A stretch of DNA of 10,205 bases from an uncultured Christensenella sp. (GCA_949293915.1 CASFFJ010000088.1:1-10205); one strand, 5' to 3'; shown: positions 1 through 6,941, numbered from the stretch's first letter. Notes: a model not told the origin generated them from the letters alone. A program made the numbers and translations.

Positions 1-245
1 CAAAAATCGTTAAAGAATACGGCAAAAATGAGAAAGATACTGGTAGTGTAGAAGTTCAAATCGCACTTTTAACTGAGCGTATTAATAACTTGACTGAGCA
101 TTTAAAGTCTAACAAGCAAGATTTGCACTCAACTCGTGGGCTTAACAAAATGGTATCTACTCGTAAAAAATTAATTGACTACTTGACAAAAGTTGACATC
201 GAACGCGCTCGTGCTATCAAAGCAAAACTTGGCATTCGTGGTTAA
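1..245 (+). CDS. rpsO: 30S ribosomal protein S15, 3' part (5' end outside window)
   Basis: The reading frame starts at base 3 as seen here and ends at TAA 243-245, giving 80 residues that finish in KLGIRG. S15 is usually about 88 residues, so roughly the first eight are missing to the left. The visible part covers nearly the whole S15 fold, including the DTGSVEVQIALLTERI helix and the DLHSTRGL segment that contacts 16S rRNA (commonly DHHSRRGL, so one His is Leu here). S15 is a primary 16S-binding protein that nucleates assembly of the 30S platform. Its position just upstream of pnp is the classic bacterial arrangement, but here a strong terminator and a 468-base gap separate the two. The family call is certain; only the start is unseen. 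Confidence 0.97.
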   Translation, partial: KIVKEYGKNEKDTGSVEVQIALLTERINNLTEHLKSNKQDLHSTRGLNKMVSTRKKLIDYLTKVDIERARAIKAKLGIRG

Positions 246-253
246 TTAAAAAC

Positions 254-280
254 AAAAAATGTCCCGTTTGGGACTTTTTT
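254..280 (+). terminator. Intrinsic terminator of rpsO
   Basis: A GC-rich hairpin with stem GTCCC (261-265), loop GTTT and stem GGGAC (270-274) is followed directly by six T (275-280) and preceded by six A (254-259). It begins 9 bases after the rpsO stop codon. It should end most rpsO transcripts, so pnp probably depends largely on its own promoter. Confidence 0.93.
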
Positions 281-304
281 GTTGCTAAAAAATTTCATAT
301 TTAT

Positions 305-333
305 TTGATGAAATAATAAAATATTAATATAAC
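305..333 (+). promoter_or_regulatory. Possible sigma-A promoter in the rpsO-pnp spacer
   Basis: TTGATG (305-310) and TATAAC (328-333) are spaced by exactly 17 bases, matching 4/6 and 5/6 of the sigma-A consensus. Transcription would begin near 340 and give either a long pnp leader or a short separate RNA. Chance matches are frequent in DNA this AT-rich, so this is only a candidate. Confidence 0.3.
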
Positions 334-623
334 AAAATAAAGGAAATTTGTATGTGAAATTGAATGGTAACTAGCTAAAACGAAGATAAATATCAAAAAC
401 TTCTAAAAAATTGAAAATTAATAAAATTGTATTGAGTTGTATTTTTTAATTTTAGCTATTGATTTTTTGTTTAATGTTTTAGTTGTCATACTAAGTATTG
501 ATTCAATACTAGCATTTTTTATAGCAAATTTTGAAGCTATAAGAGAACAAAACAATAAGAATTAACCATAACTATTAGATGGACCTTTAGTTAGTTTTTT
601 TATTAAATAGTTGTGAAAATTAA
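334..623. other. AT-rich rpsO-pnp spacer without a convincing gene
   Basis: This part of the 468-base gap between rpsO and pnp contains no frame that looks like a conserved protein. An AAAGGA-like site (339-344) precedes an immediate ATG-TGA start-stop (352-357), and the overlapping TTG (348) or GTG (354) starts give only 6-8 codons. A hydrophobic 42-codon frame with a TTG start runs 437-565 but has no ribosome-binding site. Base composition is far more AT-rich than the flanking genes, as expected of non-coding DNA. The structured elements in and beside it are listed separately. Confidence 0.6.
494..520 (+). terminator. Weak terminator-like hairpin or palindrome in the spacer
   Basis: AGTATTG (494-500) and CAATACT (504-510) form a perfect 7-bp stem around a 3-base loop. 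As DNA it is an 8-bp inverted repeat about one central base. Four bases later comes a run of six T (515-520). The stem is AT-rich, so termination would be weak; a protein-binding palindrome is the alternative. The repeat is plain to see, its function is a guess. Confidence 0.3.
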
Positions 624-656
624 ATCATTTTATTAAAAATATTCATTAAAAATGAT
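624..656. repeat. 8-bp inverted repeat just upstream of the pnp promoter
   Basis: ATCATTTT (624-631) and AAAATGAT (649-656) are perfect reverse complements separated by 17 bases. The right arm ends where the -35 region of the pnp promoter would start. ATTAAAAAT also occurs twice as a direct repeat (632-640 and 645-653). The layout could suit an operator or an UP-like element, but low-complexity AT sequence makes chance plausible. Confidence 0.35.
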
Positions 657-675
657 ATCTTTTTTTATTATTTTG

Positions 676-684
676 TGTTATAAT
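676..684 (+). promoter_or_regulatory. Extended -10 promoter of pnp
   Basis: TG at 676-677, one base, then a perfect TATAAT (679-684) form an extended -10 element. No good -35 is visible at the right spacing (656-661 is TATCTT), which extended -10 promoters tolerate. Transcription would start near 691, leaving a leader of about 23 bases that contains the AAGGAG ribosome-binding site (703-708), 5 bases from the ATG. Confidence 0.7.
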
Positions 685-713
685 CGTGATTAGTTAAAGT
701 ATAAGGAGAAAAA

Positions 714-2801
714 ATGAAAGAAAAAGTTTACAAGACAGATATTGGTGGCAAAACAGTAGAAGTTAAACTTGGCAAATATTGTGGACAAGCCAATGGTCAT
801 TGTATTATCAAGAGTGGAGACACTGTGGTTATGGTTAATGCCACTATGTCAAAAGCGCCTCGTCCAGGCATGGACTTTTTCCCACTTAGTGTTGATTATG
901 AAGAAAAAATGTATAGCGTAGGCAAGATTCCGGGTGGATGGAAGAAACGTGAAGGTCGTCCTAGTGACAACGCTATTTTGAGAAGTAGGTTAATTGATAG
1001 ACCACTTCGCCCATTGTTTCCAAAGGGATTTTACAATGATGTTACTATCATTGCTACACCGCTATCAGTAGATGCTGATATTGCGCCAGAACCACTTGCT
1101 ATGCTTGGTAGTTCAATTGCATTGTCAATAAGTGACATTCCGTTTGAAGGTCCTACTGGTGCGGTTAAAATTGCGCTTGTTGATGGTAAATTTATCACTA
1201 ATCCAACAGTTGCAGAATTAGAGGCAAGTGATATTGATTTGACAGTTAGTGGTACAAAAGAAGCAATTTTAATGGTGGAAGCAGGCGCTAAAGAAGTTAG
1301 TGAATCAGTGATGATTGATGCAATTATGTTTGCGCACGAAGAAATTAAAAAACAAGTTGATTTCCAAGAAAAAATTGTTAAAGATTTAAAAATTAAAAAG
1401 ACAGACAAAATTGTTTATGATGAAATTCCAGAAGAAATCAATTCTGCTGTGAGAGAATATGCGGATGATAAGATGGATAAAGTTCTAGAATGTTACGATA
1501 GACACGTGCGTGATGATTTGGAGGATGAATTAGATGCGGATGTTCAAGAACATTTTGCTGAAATTTATCCGGATAGTGCTAAACAAATTGGTCAAGTGCT
1601 TTACAATATGAAGAAAGAGAAAGTTAGACACAAAATTCTATATAAGGGTATACGTCCGGATGGAAGAAAGACTAACGAAATTCGTCCTATTTGGTGTGAA
1701 GTTGGTTTGTTGCCACGTGTGCATGGTTCTGGTGTGTTCACTCGTGGAGAGACACAAGTTCTCACTACTTGTACATTAGGTATGATTAGCGAAGCACAAG
1801 AACTTGATGGTTTAGAGACAGAAGAATATAAACGTTATATGCACCAATACAATATGCCAGGTTACACTACAGGTGAGGCAAAACCACTTCGTAGTCCGGG
1901 TAGGCGTGAGATTGGTCATGGTGCATTGGCTGAGCGTGCGCTTGTGGCTGTGCTTCCAACTGAAGAAGAATTCCCATATGCTATTAGAATGGTTAGCGAT
2001 GTTTTGTCAAGCAACGGCTCAACTTCAATGGCTTCCACATGCGGTAGCACATTGGCTCTTATGGATGCAGGCGTTCCTATTAAAGCACCAGTTGCAGGTA
2101 TTGCAATGGGGCTTATGAAGGATAAAGATAGCGATAAAGTAGCAGTGCTTACAGATATTCAAGGTTTGGAAGATTTCTTGGGCGATATGGATTTCAAGGT
2201 TACTGGTACTGAGAATGGTATTACAGCAATCCAAATGGATATAAAAATTCACGGTATTGACAGAAACATTCTTACAACCGCGCTTGAACAAGCACGTGTA
2301 GGTAGATTGGAAATATTAAAAATTATGTTAAAGACTATCAAGGCGCCAAGAAAAGAACTTAGCAAATATGCTCCAAAAATTTGTTCATTTAAGATTGACC
2401 CAGACAAGATTAGAGAAGTTATTGGTTCAGGCGGTAAAGTTATCAATCAAATTATAGCAGAGACAGGCGTTAAAATTGATATTGAAGACAATGGAGATGT
2501 GTTTGTTTCTAGCACAGACCAAGCAATGATTGATAAGGCAAAAGCTATGATAGTTGCAATAGCAACCGATTTTGAATTAAATTGTGAATATGAAGGTGTG
2601 GTGGTACGCACTACACAATTTGGTGCGTTTGTTGAGGTTGCTCCGGGCAAAGAAGGTATGATTCATATCAGTAAATTAGCAAAAGAACACGTAGATAAAG
2701 TCGAAGATGTGGTCAAAGTTGGCGATAAAGTTTTAGTCAAAACTATCAAGATTGATGAGCGTGGCAGAGTTGATATGAAACTTATCAAAGTATTAAGTTA
2801 A
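714..2801 (+). CDS. pnp: Polynucleotide phosphorylase (PNPase)
   Basis: PNPase degrades RNA 3' to 5' by phosphorolysis, releasing nucleoside diphosphates, and acts in the cytoplasm as a trimeric ring, often with other degradosome enzymes. The 695-residue product has the full family layout: first RNase PH-like core (about 1-145), helical linker (about 150-300), second RNase PH core (about 310-540), KH domain (about 555-610) with the RNA-binding GxxG loop as GSGGK (571-575), and S1 domain (about 623-692). The second core carries FTRGETQ (342-348), PGRREIGHGALAERAL (395-410) and the acidic GDMD (490-493) that includes the catalytic aspartate region. The common RGPGRRE reads RSPGRRE here, a mild variant. 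AAGGAG at 703-708 fixes the ATG start. The protein stops soon after S1 with no long C-terminal tail. A strong terminator follows, so it is probably monocistronic. Confidence 0.98.
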   Translation: MKEKVYKTDIGGKTVEVKLGKYCGQANGHCIIKSGDTVVMVNATMSKAPRPGMDFFPLSVDYEEKMYSVGKIPGGWKKREGRPSDNAILRSRLIDRPLRPLFPKGFYNDVTIIATPLSVDADIAPEPLAMLGSSIALSISDIPFEGPTGAVKIALVDGKFITNPTVAELEASDIDLTVSGTKEAILMVEAGAKEVSESVMIDAIMFAHEEIKKQVDFQEKIVKDLKIKKTDKIVYDEIPEEINSAVREYADDKMDKVLECYDRHVRDDLEDELDADVQEHFAEIYPDSAKQIGQVLYNMKKEKVRHKILYKGIRPDGRKTNEIRPIWCEVGLLPRVHGSGVFTRGETQVLTTCTLGMISEAQELDGLETEEYKRYMHQYNMPGYTTGEAKPLRSPGRREIGHGALAERALVAVLPTEEEFPYAIRMVSDVLSSNGSTSMASTCGSTLALMDAGVPIKAPVAGIAMGLMKDKDSDKVAVLTDIQGLEDFLGDMDFKVTGTENGITAIQMDIKIHGIDRNILTTALEQARVGRLEILKIMLKTIKAPRKELSKYAPKICSFKIDPDKIREVIGSGGKVINQIIAETGVKIDIEDNGDVFVSSTDQAMIDKAKAMIVAIATDFELNCEYEGVVVRTTQFGAFVEVAPGKEGMIHISKLAKEHVDKVEDVVKVGDKVLVKTIKIDERGRVDMKLIKVLS

Positions 2802-2826
2802 CTCAATTGTTAAAATATAGAACAAG

Positions 2827-2852
2827 AAGTTGTCATTTTGGCAACTTTTTTT
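2827..2852 (+). terminator. Intrinsic terminator of pnp
   Basis: Stem AGTTGTC (2828-2834) pairs with GGCAACT (2840-2846) around loop ATTTT, with one G-U pair, and a run of seven T (2846-2852) follows. It begins about 25 bases after the pnp stop. The A at 2827 and T at 2847 can extend the stem by one pair. Confidence 0.9.
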
Positions 2853-2975
2853 ATAAAAACTTAAACAAACAAATTTAGTTAAATTGTTTTTAATTACTAA
2901 AATTTGATATATGTTTTATAAAAGTTTTAAATCATATCGCATTAAATATTTACAAAGACATTTTGAATTAATGAC

Positions 2976-2999
2976 AATATTATTTTTTAAAAAAATATT
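2976..2999. repeat. 24-base all-AT near-palindrome upstream of the deacetylase gene
   Basis: AATATT at 2976-2981 and 2994-2999 flank an A, six T and five A, so the block can fold on itself almost completely. It lies about 35 bases before the deacetylase start. Its A/T tracts may bend DNA or act as an UP element; this is inference only. Confidence 0.3.
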
Positions 3000-3004
3000 C
3001 ATAG

Positions 3005-3014
3005 TTTGTACAAA
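3005..3014. promoter_or_regulatory. Perfect 10-bp palindrome (TTTGTACAAA) before the deacetylase gene
   Basis: TTTGTACAAA is its own reverse complement and ends 18 bases before the ATG at 3033. It overlaps a poor promoter-like pair: TTGTAC (3006-3011) and TATATT (3027-3032), spacing 15. That -10 would place the RNA start past the ATG, so I do not call it a promoter. The palindrome could be an operator half-pair, unproven. Confidence 0.3.
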
Positions 3015-3032
3015 AGTTAAATAAAGTATATT

Positions 3033-3725
3033 ATGAAAAAAAGTAGTCTAATCAAAGCAAATATTGTAATAGCGGTAATGTTGGTTGCTCTGGTGGGGAT
3101 TGGGTTCTCTAATGCTTTTGTTAGCGTGAGTACGGATCCGCGTGTAATTTATTCTGGCAATAGTGAAAATAACAATGTCAGTTTTATGATAAACGTGTAT
3201 GAAGGTGCAGAACAAGTACGCGATATATTGGATATTTTGGATATATATAATGTTAAAACAACCTTTTTTATTGGTGGAGTGTGGGCAACTAAAAATATTG
3301 ATTTAGTTAAAGAAATTTATACACGTGGGCATGAACTTGGTAATCATGGTTTTTATCACAGAGATCATAATACAGTTGATTTTGATACCAATGTGCAAGA
3401 GATAAGCAGTTGTCATAAATTGATAAGCGAAAATATAGGGATAGAGATGAAATTGTTCGCTCCACCTAGTGGTGCATATAATGTAACGACTGTGGATTCG
3501 GCAGAAAGTTTAGGCTATAAAACAATTATGTGGACACACGACACAATTGATTGGCGTGATCAAAATACAGATTTGATTTATAAGCGCGCAACAAAAGATT
3601 TGTCAAATGGGGATTTAATATTAATGCATCCAACTAAAAAAACAGTAGAAGCTTTGACAGATATTTTGGCATTTGCTGTCAATAATGGCTTTAATCCAAC
3701 CACTGTGAGCGAAACGATTAAATAA
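3033..3725 (+). CDS. CE4-family polysaccharide deacetylase homologue, membrane-anchored or secreted, active site altered
   Basis: The 230-residue protein has a basic N-terminus, a hydrophobic segment (about 9-29) that could be an anchor or a signal peptide cleaved after SNA (26-28), then a NodB/CE4 fold acting outside the membrane. Family enzymes remove acetyl groups from peptidoglycan or similar glycans. Visible motifs: NHGFYH with the two metal-type histidines H105 and H109; APPSG (143-147) in place of RPPYG; DTIDW (170-174); LILMH with H199. Motif 1, normally TFDDG or TFDxxWG, reads INVYEG (53-58), so the catalytic-base Asp appears to be N54 (codon AAC) and the second Asp V55. The pnp-adjacent position matches ylxY/pdaB-type genes of Bacillota, in some of which APPSG-like motifs occur. 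No clear ribosome-binding site precedes the ATG; the start is chosen because it supplies the lysines before the membrane segment. The fold is secure; deacetylase activity is doubtful. Confidence 0.88.
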   Translation: MKKSSLIKANIVIAVMLVALVGIGFSNAFVSVSTDPRVIYSGNSENNNVSFMINVYEGAEQVRDILDILDIYNVKTTFFIGGVWATKNIDLVKEIYTRGHELGNHGFYHRDHNTVDFDTNVQEISSCHKLISENIGIEMKLFAPPSGAYNVTTVDSAESLGYKTIMWTHDTIDWRDQNTDLIYKRATKDLSNGDLILMHPTKKTVEALTDILAFAVNNGFNPTTVSETIK

Positions 3726-3757
3726 TAGATTAAACAATAATAAATAATAGATTTAAA
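3721..3757. repeat. Short AT-rich direct repeat at the end of the deacetylase gene
   Basis: AATAATAGATTAAA (3721-3734) recurs almost exactly as AATAATAGATTTAAA (3743-3757). The first copy includes the TAA stop. It looks like a small local duplication in simple sequence. No GC-containing terminator hairpin follows the gene. Confidence 0.4.
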
Positions 3758-3847
3758 TAATAAAAATTATATTTTTTCATTTTACATATTAATTCATATT
3801 TTAATATCTTGACTTTTAATACCTTTACTAGCAAAAAATGTATAGTG

Positions 3848-3885
3848 TTTGCGAATTTTAAATCGACCAATTTATGTGTCGCAAA
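3848..3885. other. Two-tier hairpin in the spacer upstream of ftsK
   Basis: TTTGCGA (3848-3854) and TCGCAAA (3879-3885) are a perfect 7-bp inverted repeat. Between them TAAAT (3859-3863) can pair with ATTTA (3870-3874) around a 6-base loop, leaving a symmetric 4x4 internal loop. TTTGC (3848-3852) could instead pair with an upstream GCAAA (3831-3835), giving two exclusive folds. No T-run follows, so it is not an ordinary terminator. It could be a regulatory RNA structure, an operator or chance. The rest of the 278-base spacer (3726-4003) shows only AT-rich sequence and the ftsK promoter. Confidence 0.4.
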
Positions 3886-3958
3886 ATAAAGAAAATTGTT
3901 TATCATTTGAGATTGATATCGTTTAATTTTAATTTGTATTTTAAAATTTAAAAAATGT

Positions 3959-3987
3959 TTGTCTTTTTAGAATTAATTTTGTATAAT
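3959..3987 (+). promoter_or_regulatory. Promoter of ftsK
   Basis: TTGTCT (3959-3964) and a perfect TATAAT (3982-3987) are spaced by 17 bases. Transcription would begin near 3994, almost on the AGGAAG ribosome-binding site (3994-3999) that lies 4 bases from the ATG, so the leader would be only about 10 bases. Confidence 0.65.
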
Positions 3988-4003
3988 TATTCTAGGAAGT
4001 ATT

Positions 4004-6916
4004 ATGGCAATATATAAATCATCGTTTAATAAAGAACCAGATAAAAAAGAAAAACAACCAAAAGACAAACCAATCAAGCAAGACAAAGAGAAAAAACGTA
4101 AAGTCAATAAACCGCTTATTTTGTTGATAATTTTTTCTGCATTGTTTTTAGTATGTGTGCTTCCGAACAATTTTATTAAAAGTTTTATTTTAGGCTTGGT
4201 AGGTCTTCTTATTTATCCAGTTTGTATCATTGGAATTATGTTTTCTATTATCAAATTGATGAAAAAACAATATATAGTAAAAACACGATATGTGGTGTAT
4301 TTAACAATTTCGTTACTCATAATATGGTTTATATTCCATTTAATTTTGACAAGCAAATTGGATTCCAGTAGTTATGGCACTTTTTTAAAAGATAGTTATT
4401 TGGCAAAAACTACAGCAGGTGGATTATTATTTAGTTTAATTTCGTATCCTATTGTTAAAATTTTAACAACTGTTGGTGCATATATATTCAGTATAATTAT
4501 TCTAGCCGTTATGATTGGATTGATAATTGATTGTGTCAATCAAGAGCGTACTATTGGTCATTCTAACAAAAAAAGTAAATTCGATTTTCAAAATATAGCA
4601 GATTTTGAGAATGTAGAAAAGCCTATTGAGACAATTAGTGAAAAAGAGCGCGTTCGCCTTGAGGCAAAGAAGAAATTAGGGTTAGAGAAAAATGAATCTA
4701 CAATTTTGTCTAGTAGTATGCCAACCTTAGATATTGATACAAAATTAAAAGAGCGAAAGATATCAAAGCGCGATTATATTTTGACCCCTATCGAGCCAGT
4801 TATTCCAACTGATAAATCAGAAAATGTTTTTACGGATGACACAACTGGCTATAGACCACACAGACCGCAAAAATCTAATTTTGATGTTAATGTTAATTCA
4901 AGTCAAGATAATAGAAATGTGGAAAAAATTGAGCCAAAGCCTATAATTGATAATTTAACTGACAAAGAAAAAGTTATAGAAAACGACAACTTGTCCAACA
5001 ACGAGCCAGAGTATAAAGATATTCAACATACAGAAGAGTACGAATACAACGAATTTATTAAGAATGATGAATTTAATGACAATACTGAGAATGATATTGA
5101 CATTGAAACAAACATAGATAACGCGGATAACGAGCAAGAAGATTATGATATTTTTGAAGACCTTGATGATTTTGTAGATGAAGATACAAATACAAATGTC
5201 GAGACAGCCGATTATGAAAATACTCAAACTCAACCAAAAGTGGAAGAAATTACACCTAATATAAGAGTGACAGAATATGTTGACAATTATGCCAACAACA
5301 AACAAGATAGTGCGTTAGCTAGCACTGTGGATAGTGAAGTTGTTCATCCAAGTGTGGATATATCTAAATTTAATTTGCCAAACGTTATAAAAAAATCAAC
5401 AGAACCAGAGCAGGTACATTTAGAGATGGAGCAAGAAAAACAAGTTATTCCACCATACAATCCGCCACCAATTGAGTTATTAAATTATATTGAGAATCCA
5501 GAACGTATATCAGATGAGCAATTGCAAGATAATATTGATAGACTTGAGCAAGTATTGGAAGATTTTAAAGTGCCAGCAAAAGTTAGCAATGTTCAAGTAG
5601 GACCAGCAGTAACACGTTACGAACTAACAATGCCACGCGGAATATCAGTCAATAAAATTGCTCAAATGGCAGATGATATCGCTATGACGCTTGCATCAAA
5701 TGGTTCAATTCGTGTAGAGGCGCCAATTCCAGGTAAGAACCTTGTTGGTATCGAAGTGCCTAACGACAGTGTGAGTGCGGTAAGCCTACGTGAACTATTG
5801 GATAGTCAAGAATATAAAGTTAGAGTTAATCCTTTATCATTTGTATTAGGTAAAGATATTAATGGCAATATAATATTCTGCAATCTTGACAAAATGCCAC
5901 ACGTGCTTGTTGCGGGTAGTACGGGCAGTGGTAAGTCGGTATGCCTTAACACTATGCTACTCAGTATGTGTTACAAGGCAGGCCCACAAGATTTACGTCT
6001 CATTCTGGTTGATCCAAAAATGGTCGAATTTTCTACTTATAATGGATTGCCACATTTGCTTATCCCAGAGGTAATTACAGGTAAAGAAATGGCAGTCAAT
6101 GCGCTTGAATGGGCGATTAGAGAAATGGAAAGACGCTATGCGTTGTTTGCAAAATATCGTGCAGTTAATATTGTTGAGTATAACAAAACTGAGTTTGTGC
6201 GTATGAATAATGTAGAGAAATTGCCTTATATTGTGATAGTTGTGGATGAGTTGGCAGATTTAATGTTGGAAGCAAAACGTGAAATAGAGGATAAAATTGC
6301 TAAACTTGCGGCAAAAGCACGGGCAGCAGGCATACATCTAGTCCTTGCCACACAGCGACCAAGTGTTGATGTAATAACTGGCACAGTTAAAGCAAATTTA
6401 CCTAGTCGAATTGCATTTGCGCTAACAAACTATATGGATAGTAAAACAGTACTTGATGGTGGCGGAGCAGAAAAATTGCTAGGTAAGGGCGATATGTTGT
6501 TTAAACCACAAGACAAACCAGAACCAAGGCGTGTGCAAGGAGCATATGTGTCTAACGCTGAAATTAGTAAAGTGGTTGAATATATCAAAGAACATAACAA
6601 GCCAGTATACGATGACAATACAGGCAAAATGATTAAAAATCCGAATACACAAACTAATTCTTCACACGACAGTGCGCCTAATAAGGATGAGTTTGACCCA
6701 GTGCTTAAAGATGCACTTAGAATGTTTATTCAAACTAAGCAAGCAAGCGGTAGTATGATTTCACGTAGATACAGTGTCGGCTTTAACCGAGCAGGCAGAA
6801 TAATGGACCAGATGGAACGTGCTGGTTTCATTGGACAACAAGAGGGTTCAAAACCGCGTCAAGTGCTCATTACAATGGAAGAATACAAAGCAATCTTTGG
6901 TGATGATGAAGATTAG
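4004..6916 (+). CDS. ftsK: FtsK/SpoIIIE-family DNA translocase
   Basis: This is a membrane-anchored, ATP-driven double-stranded DNA pump that clears chromosome DNA from the closing division septum, and in spore formers from the polar septum. The 970-residue protein has a lysine-rich N-terminus (11-36), about four membrane segments (roughly 36-55, 58-84, 95-116, 138-175), a linker of about 300 residues, and the hexameric motor from about 485. The motor shows Walker A GSTGSGKS (638-645), Walker B IVIVVDE with D748 and E749, ATQRPSVDVITG (782-793) and GAEKLLGKGDMLF (821-833). The C-terminal winged-helix gamma domain (about 896-968), which reads orienting DNA sequences, is complete. The linker at about 310-405 is rich in Asp, Glu and Asn. 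Sequence alone does not separate FtsK from SpoIIIE; with one copy in view I use ftsK. AGGAAG at 3994-3999 supports the ATG. Confidence 0.97.
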   Translation: MAIYKSSFNKEPDKKEKQPKDKPIKQDKEKKRKVNKPLILLIIFSALFLVCVLPNNFIKSFILGLVGLLIYPVCIIGIMFSIIKLMKKQYIVKTRYVVYLTISLLIIWFIFHLILTSKLDSSSYGTFLKDSYLAKTTAGGLLFSLISYPIVKILTTVGAYIFSIIILAVMIGLIIDCVNQERTIGHSNKKSKFDFQNIADFENVEKPIETISEKERVRLEAKKKLGLEKNESTILSSSMPTLDIDTKLKERKISKRDYILTPIEPVIPTDKSENVFTDDTTGYRPHRPQKSNFDVNVNSSQDNRNVEKIEPKPIIDNLTDKEKVIENDNLSNNEPEYKDIQHTEEYEYNEFIKNDEFNDNTENDIDIETNIDNADNEQEDYDIFEDLDDFVDEDTNTNVETADYENTQTQPKVEEITPNIRVTEYVDNYANNKQDSALASTVDSEVVHPSVDISKFNLPNVIKKSTEPEQVHLEMEQEKQVIPPYNPPPIELLNYIENPERISDEQLQDNIDRLEQVLEDFKVPAKVSNVQVGPAVTRYELTMPRGISVNKIAQMADDIAMTLASNGSIRVEAPIPGKNLVGIEVPNDSVSAVSLRELLDSQEYKVRVNPLSFVLGKDINGNIIFCNLDKMPHVLVAGSTGSGKSVCLNTMLLSMCYKAGPQDLRLILVDPKMVEFSTYNGLPHLLIPEVITGKEMAVNALEWAIREMERRYALFAKYRAVNIVEYNKTEFVRMNNVEKLPYIVIVVDELADLMLEAKREIEDKIAKLAAKARAAGIHLVLATQRPSVDVITGTVKANLPSRIAFALTNYMDSKTVLDGGGAEKLLGKGDMLFKPQDKPEPRRVQGAYVSNAEISKVVEYIKEHNKPVYDDNTGKMIKNPNTQTNSSHDSAPNKDEFDPVLKDALRMFIQTKQASGSMISRRYSVGFNRAGRIMDQMERAGFIGQQEGSKPRQVLITMEEYKAIFGDDED

Positions 6917-6941
6917 GCGACTTTATTTAAGTCGTCTTTTT
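6915..6941 (+). terminator. Intrinsic terminator of ftsK, overlapping its stop codon
   Basis: AGGCGACTT (6915-6923) pairs with AAGTCGTCT (6929-6937) around loop TATTT, nine pairs with one G-U, followed by a T-run to 6941. The left arm uses the last two bases of the TAG stop (6914-6916), so a terminating ribosome would cover the stem. Confidence 0.9.

Noticed and set aside
437..565. A 42-codon hydrophobic frame with a TTG start in the rpsO-pnp spacer
   Set aside because: No ribosome-binding site, composition equals that of AT-rich non-coding DNA (Phe, Leu, Ile from T-rich codons), and it overlaps the hairpin at 494-510.
1031..1408. Minus-strand open frame of 125 codons inside pnp
   Set aside because: Antisense to well-conserved pnp coding sequence, Ser/Ile-rich product with no recognisable domain and no start signals.
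3751..3777. Possible terminator after the deacetylase gene (ATAAT/ATTAT followed by T-run)
   Set aside because: The stem is only five A-T pairs with no G or C, too weak to support a terminator call.
3809..3846. TTGACT and TATAGT as a promoter upstream of ftsK
   Set aside because: The spacer is 26 bases, far from the 16-18 needed; the 3959-3987 promoter is better and closer to the gene.
4955..5305. Minus-strand hydrophobic frame of 116 codons opposite the FtsK linker
   Set aside because: A shadow of the GAT/GAA/AAT-rich linker, whose reverse complement reads as Ile, Phe and Val codons; this mimics a membrane protein without any motif.
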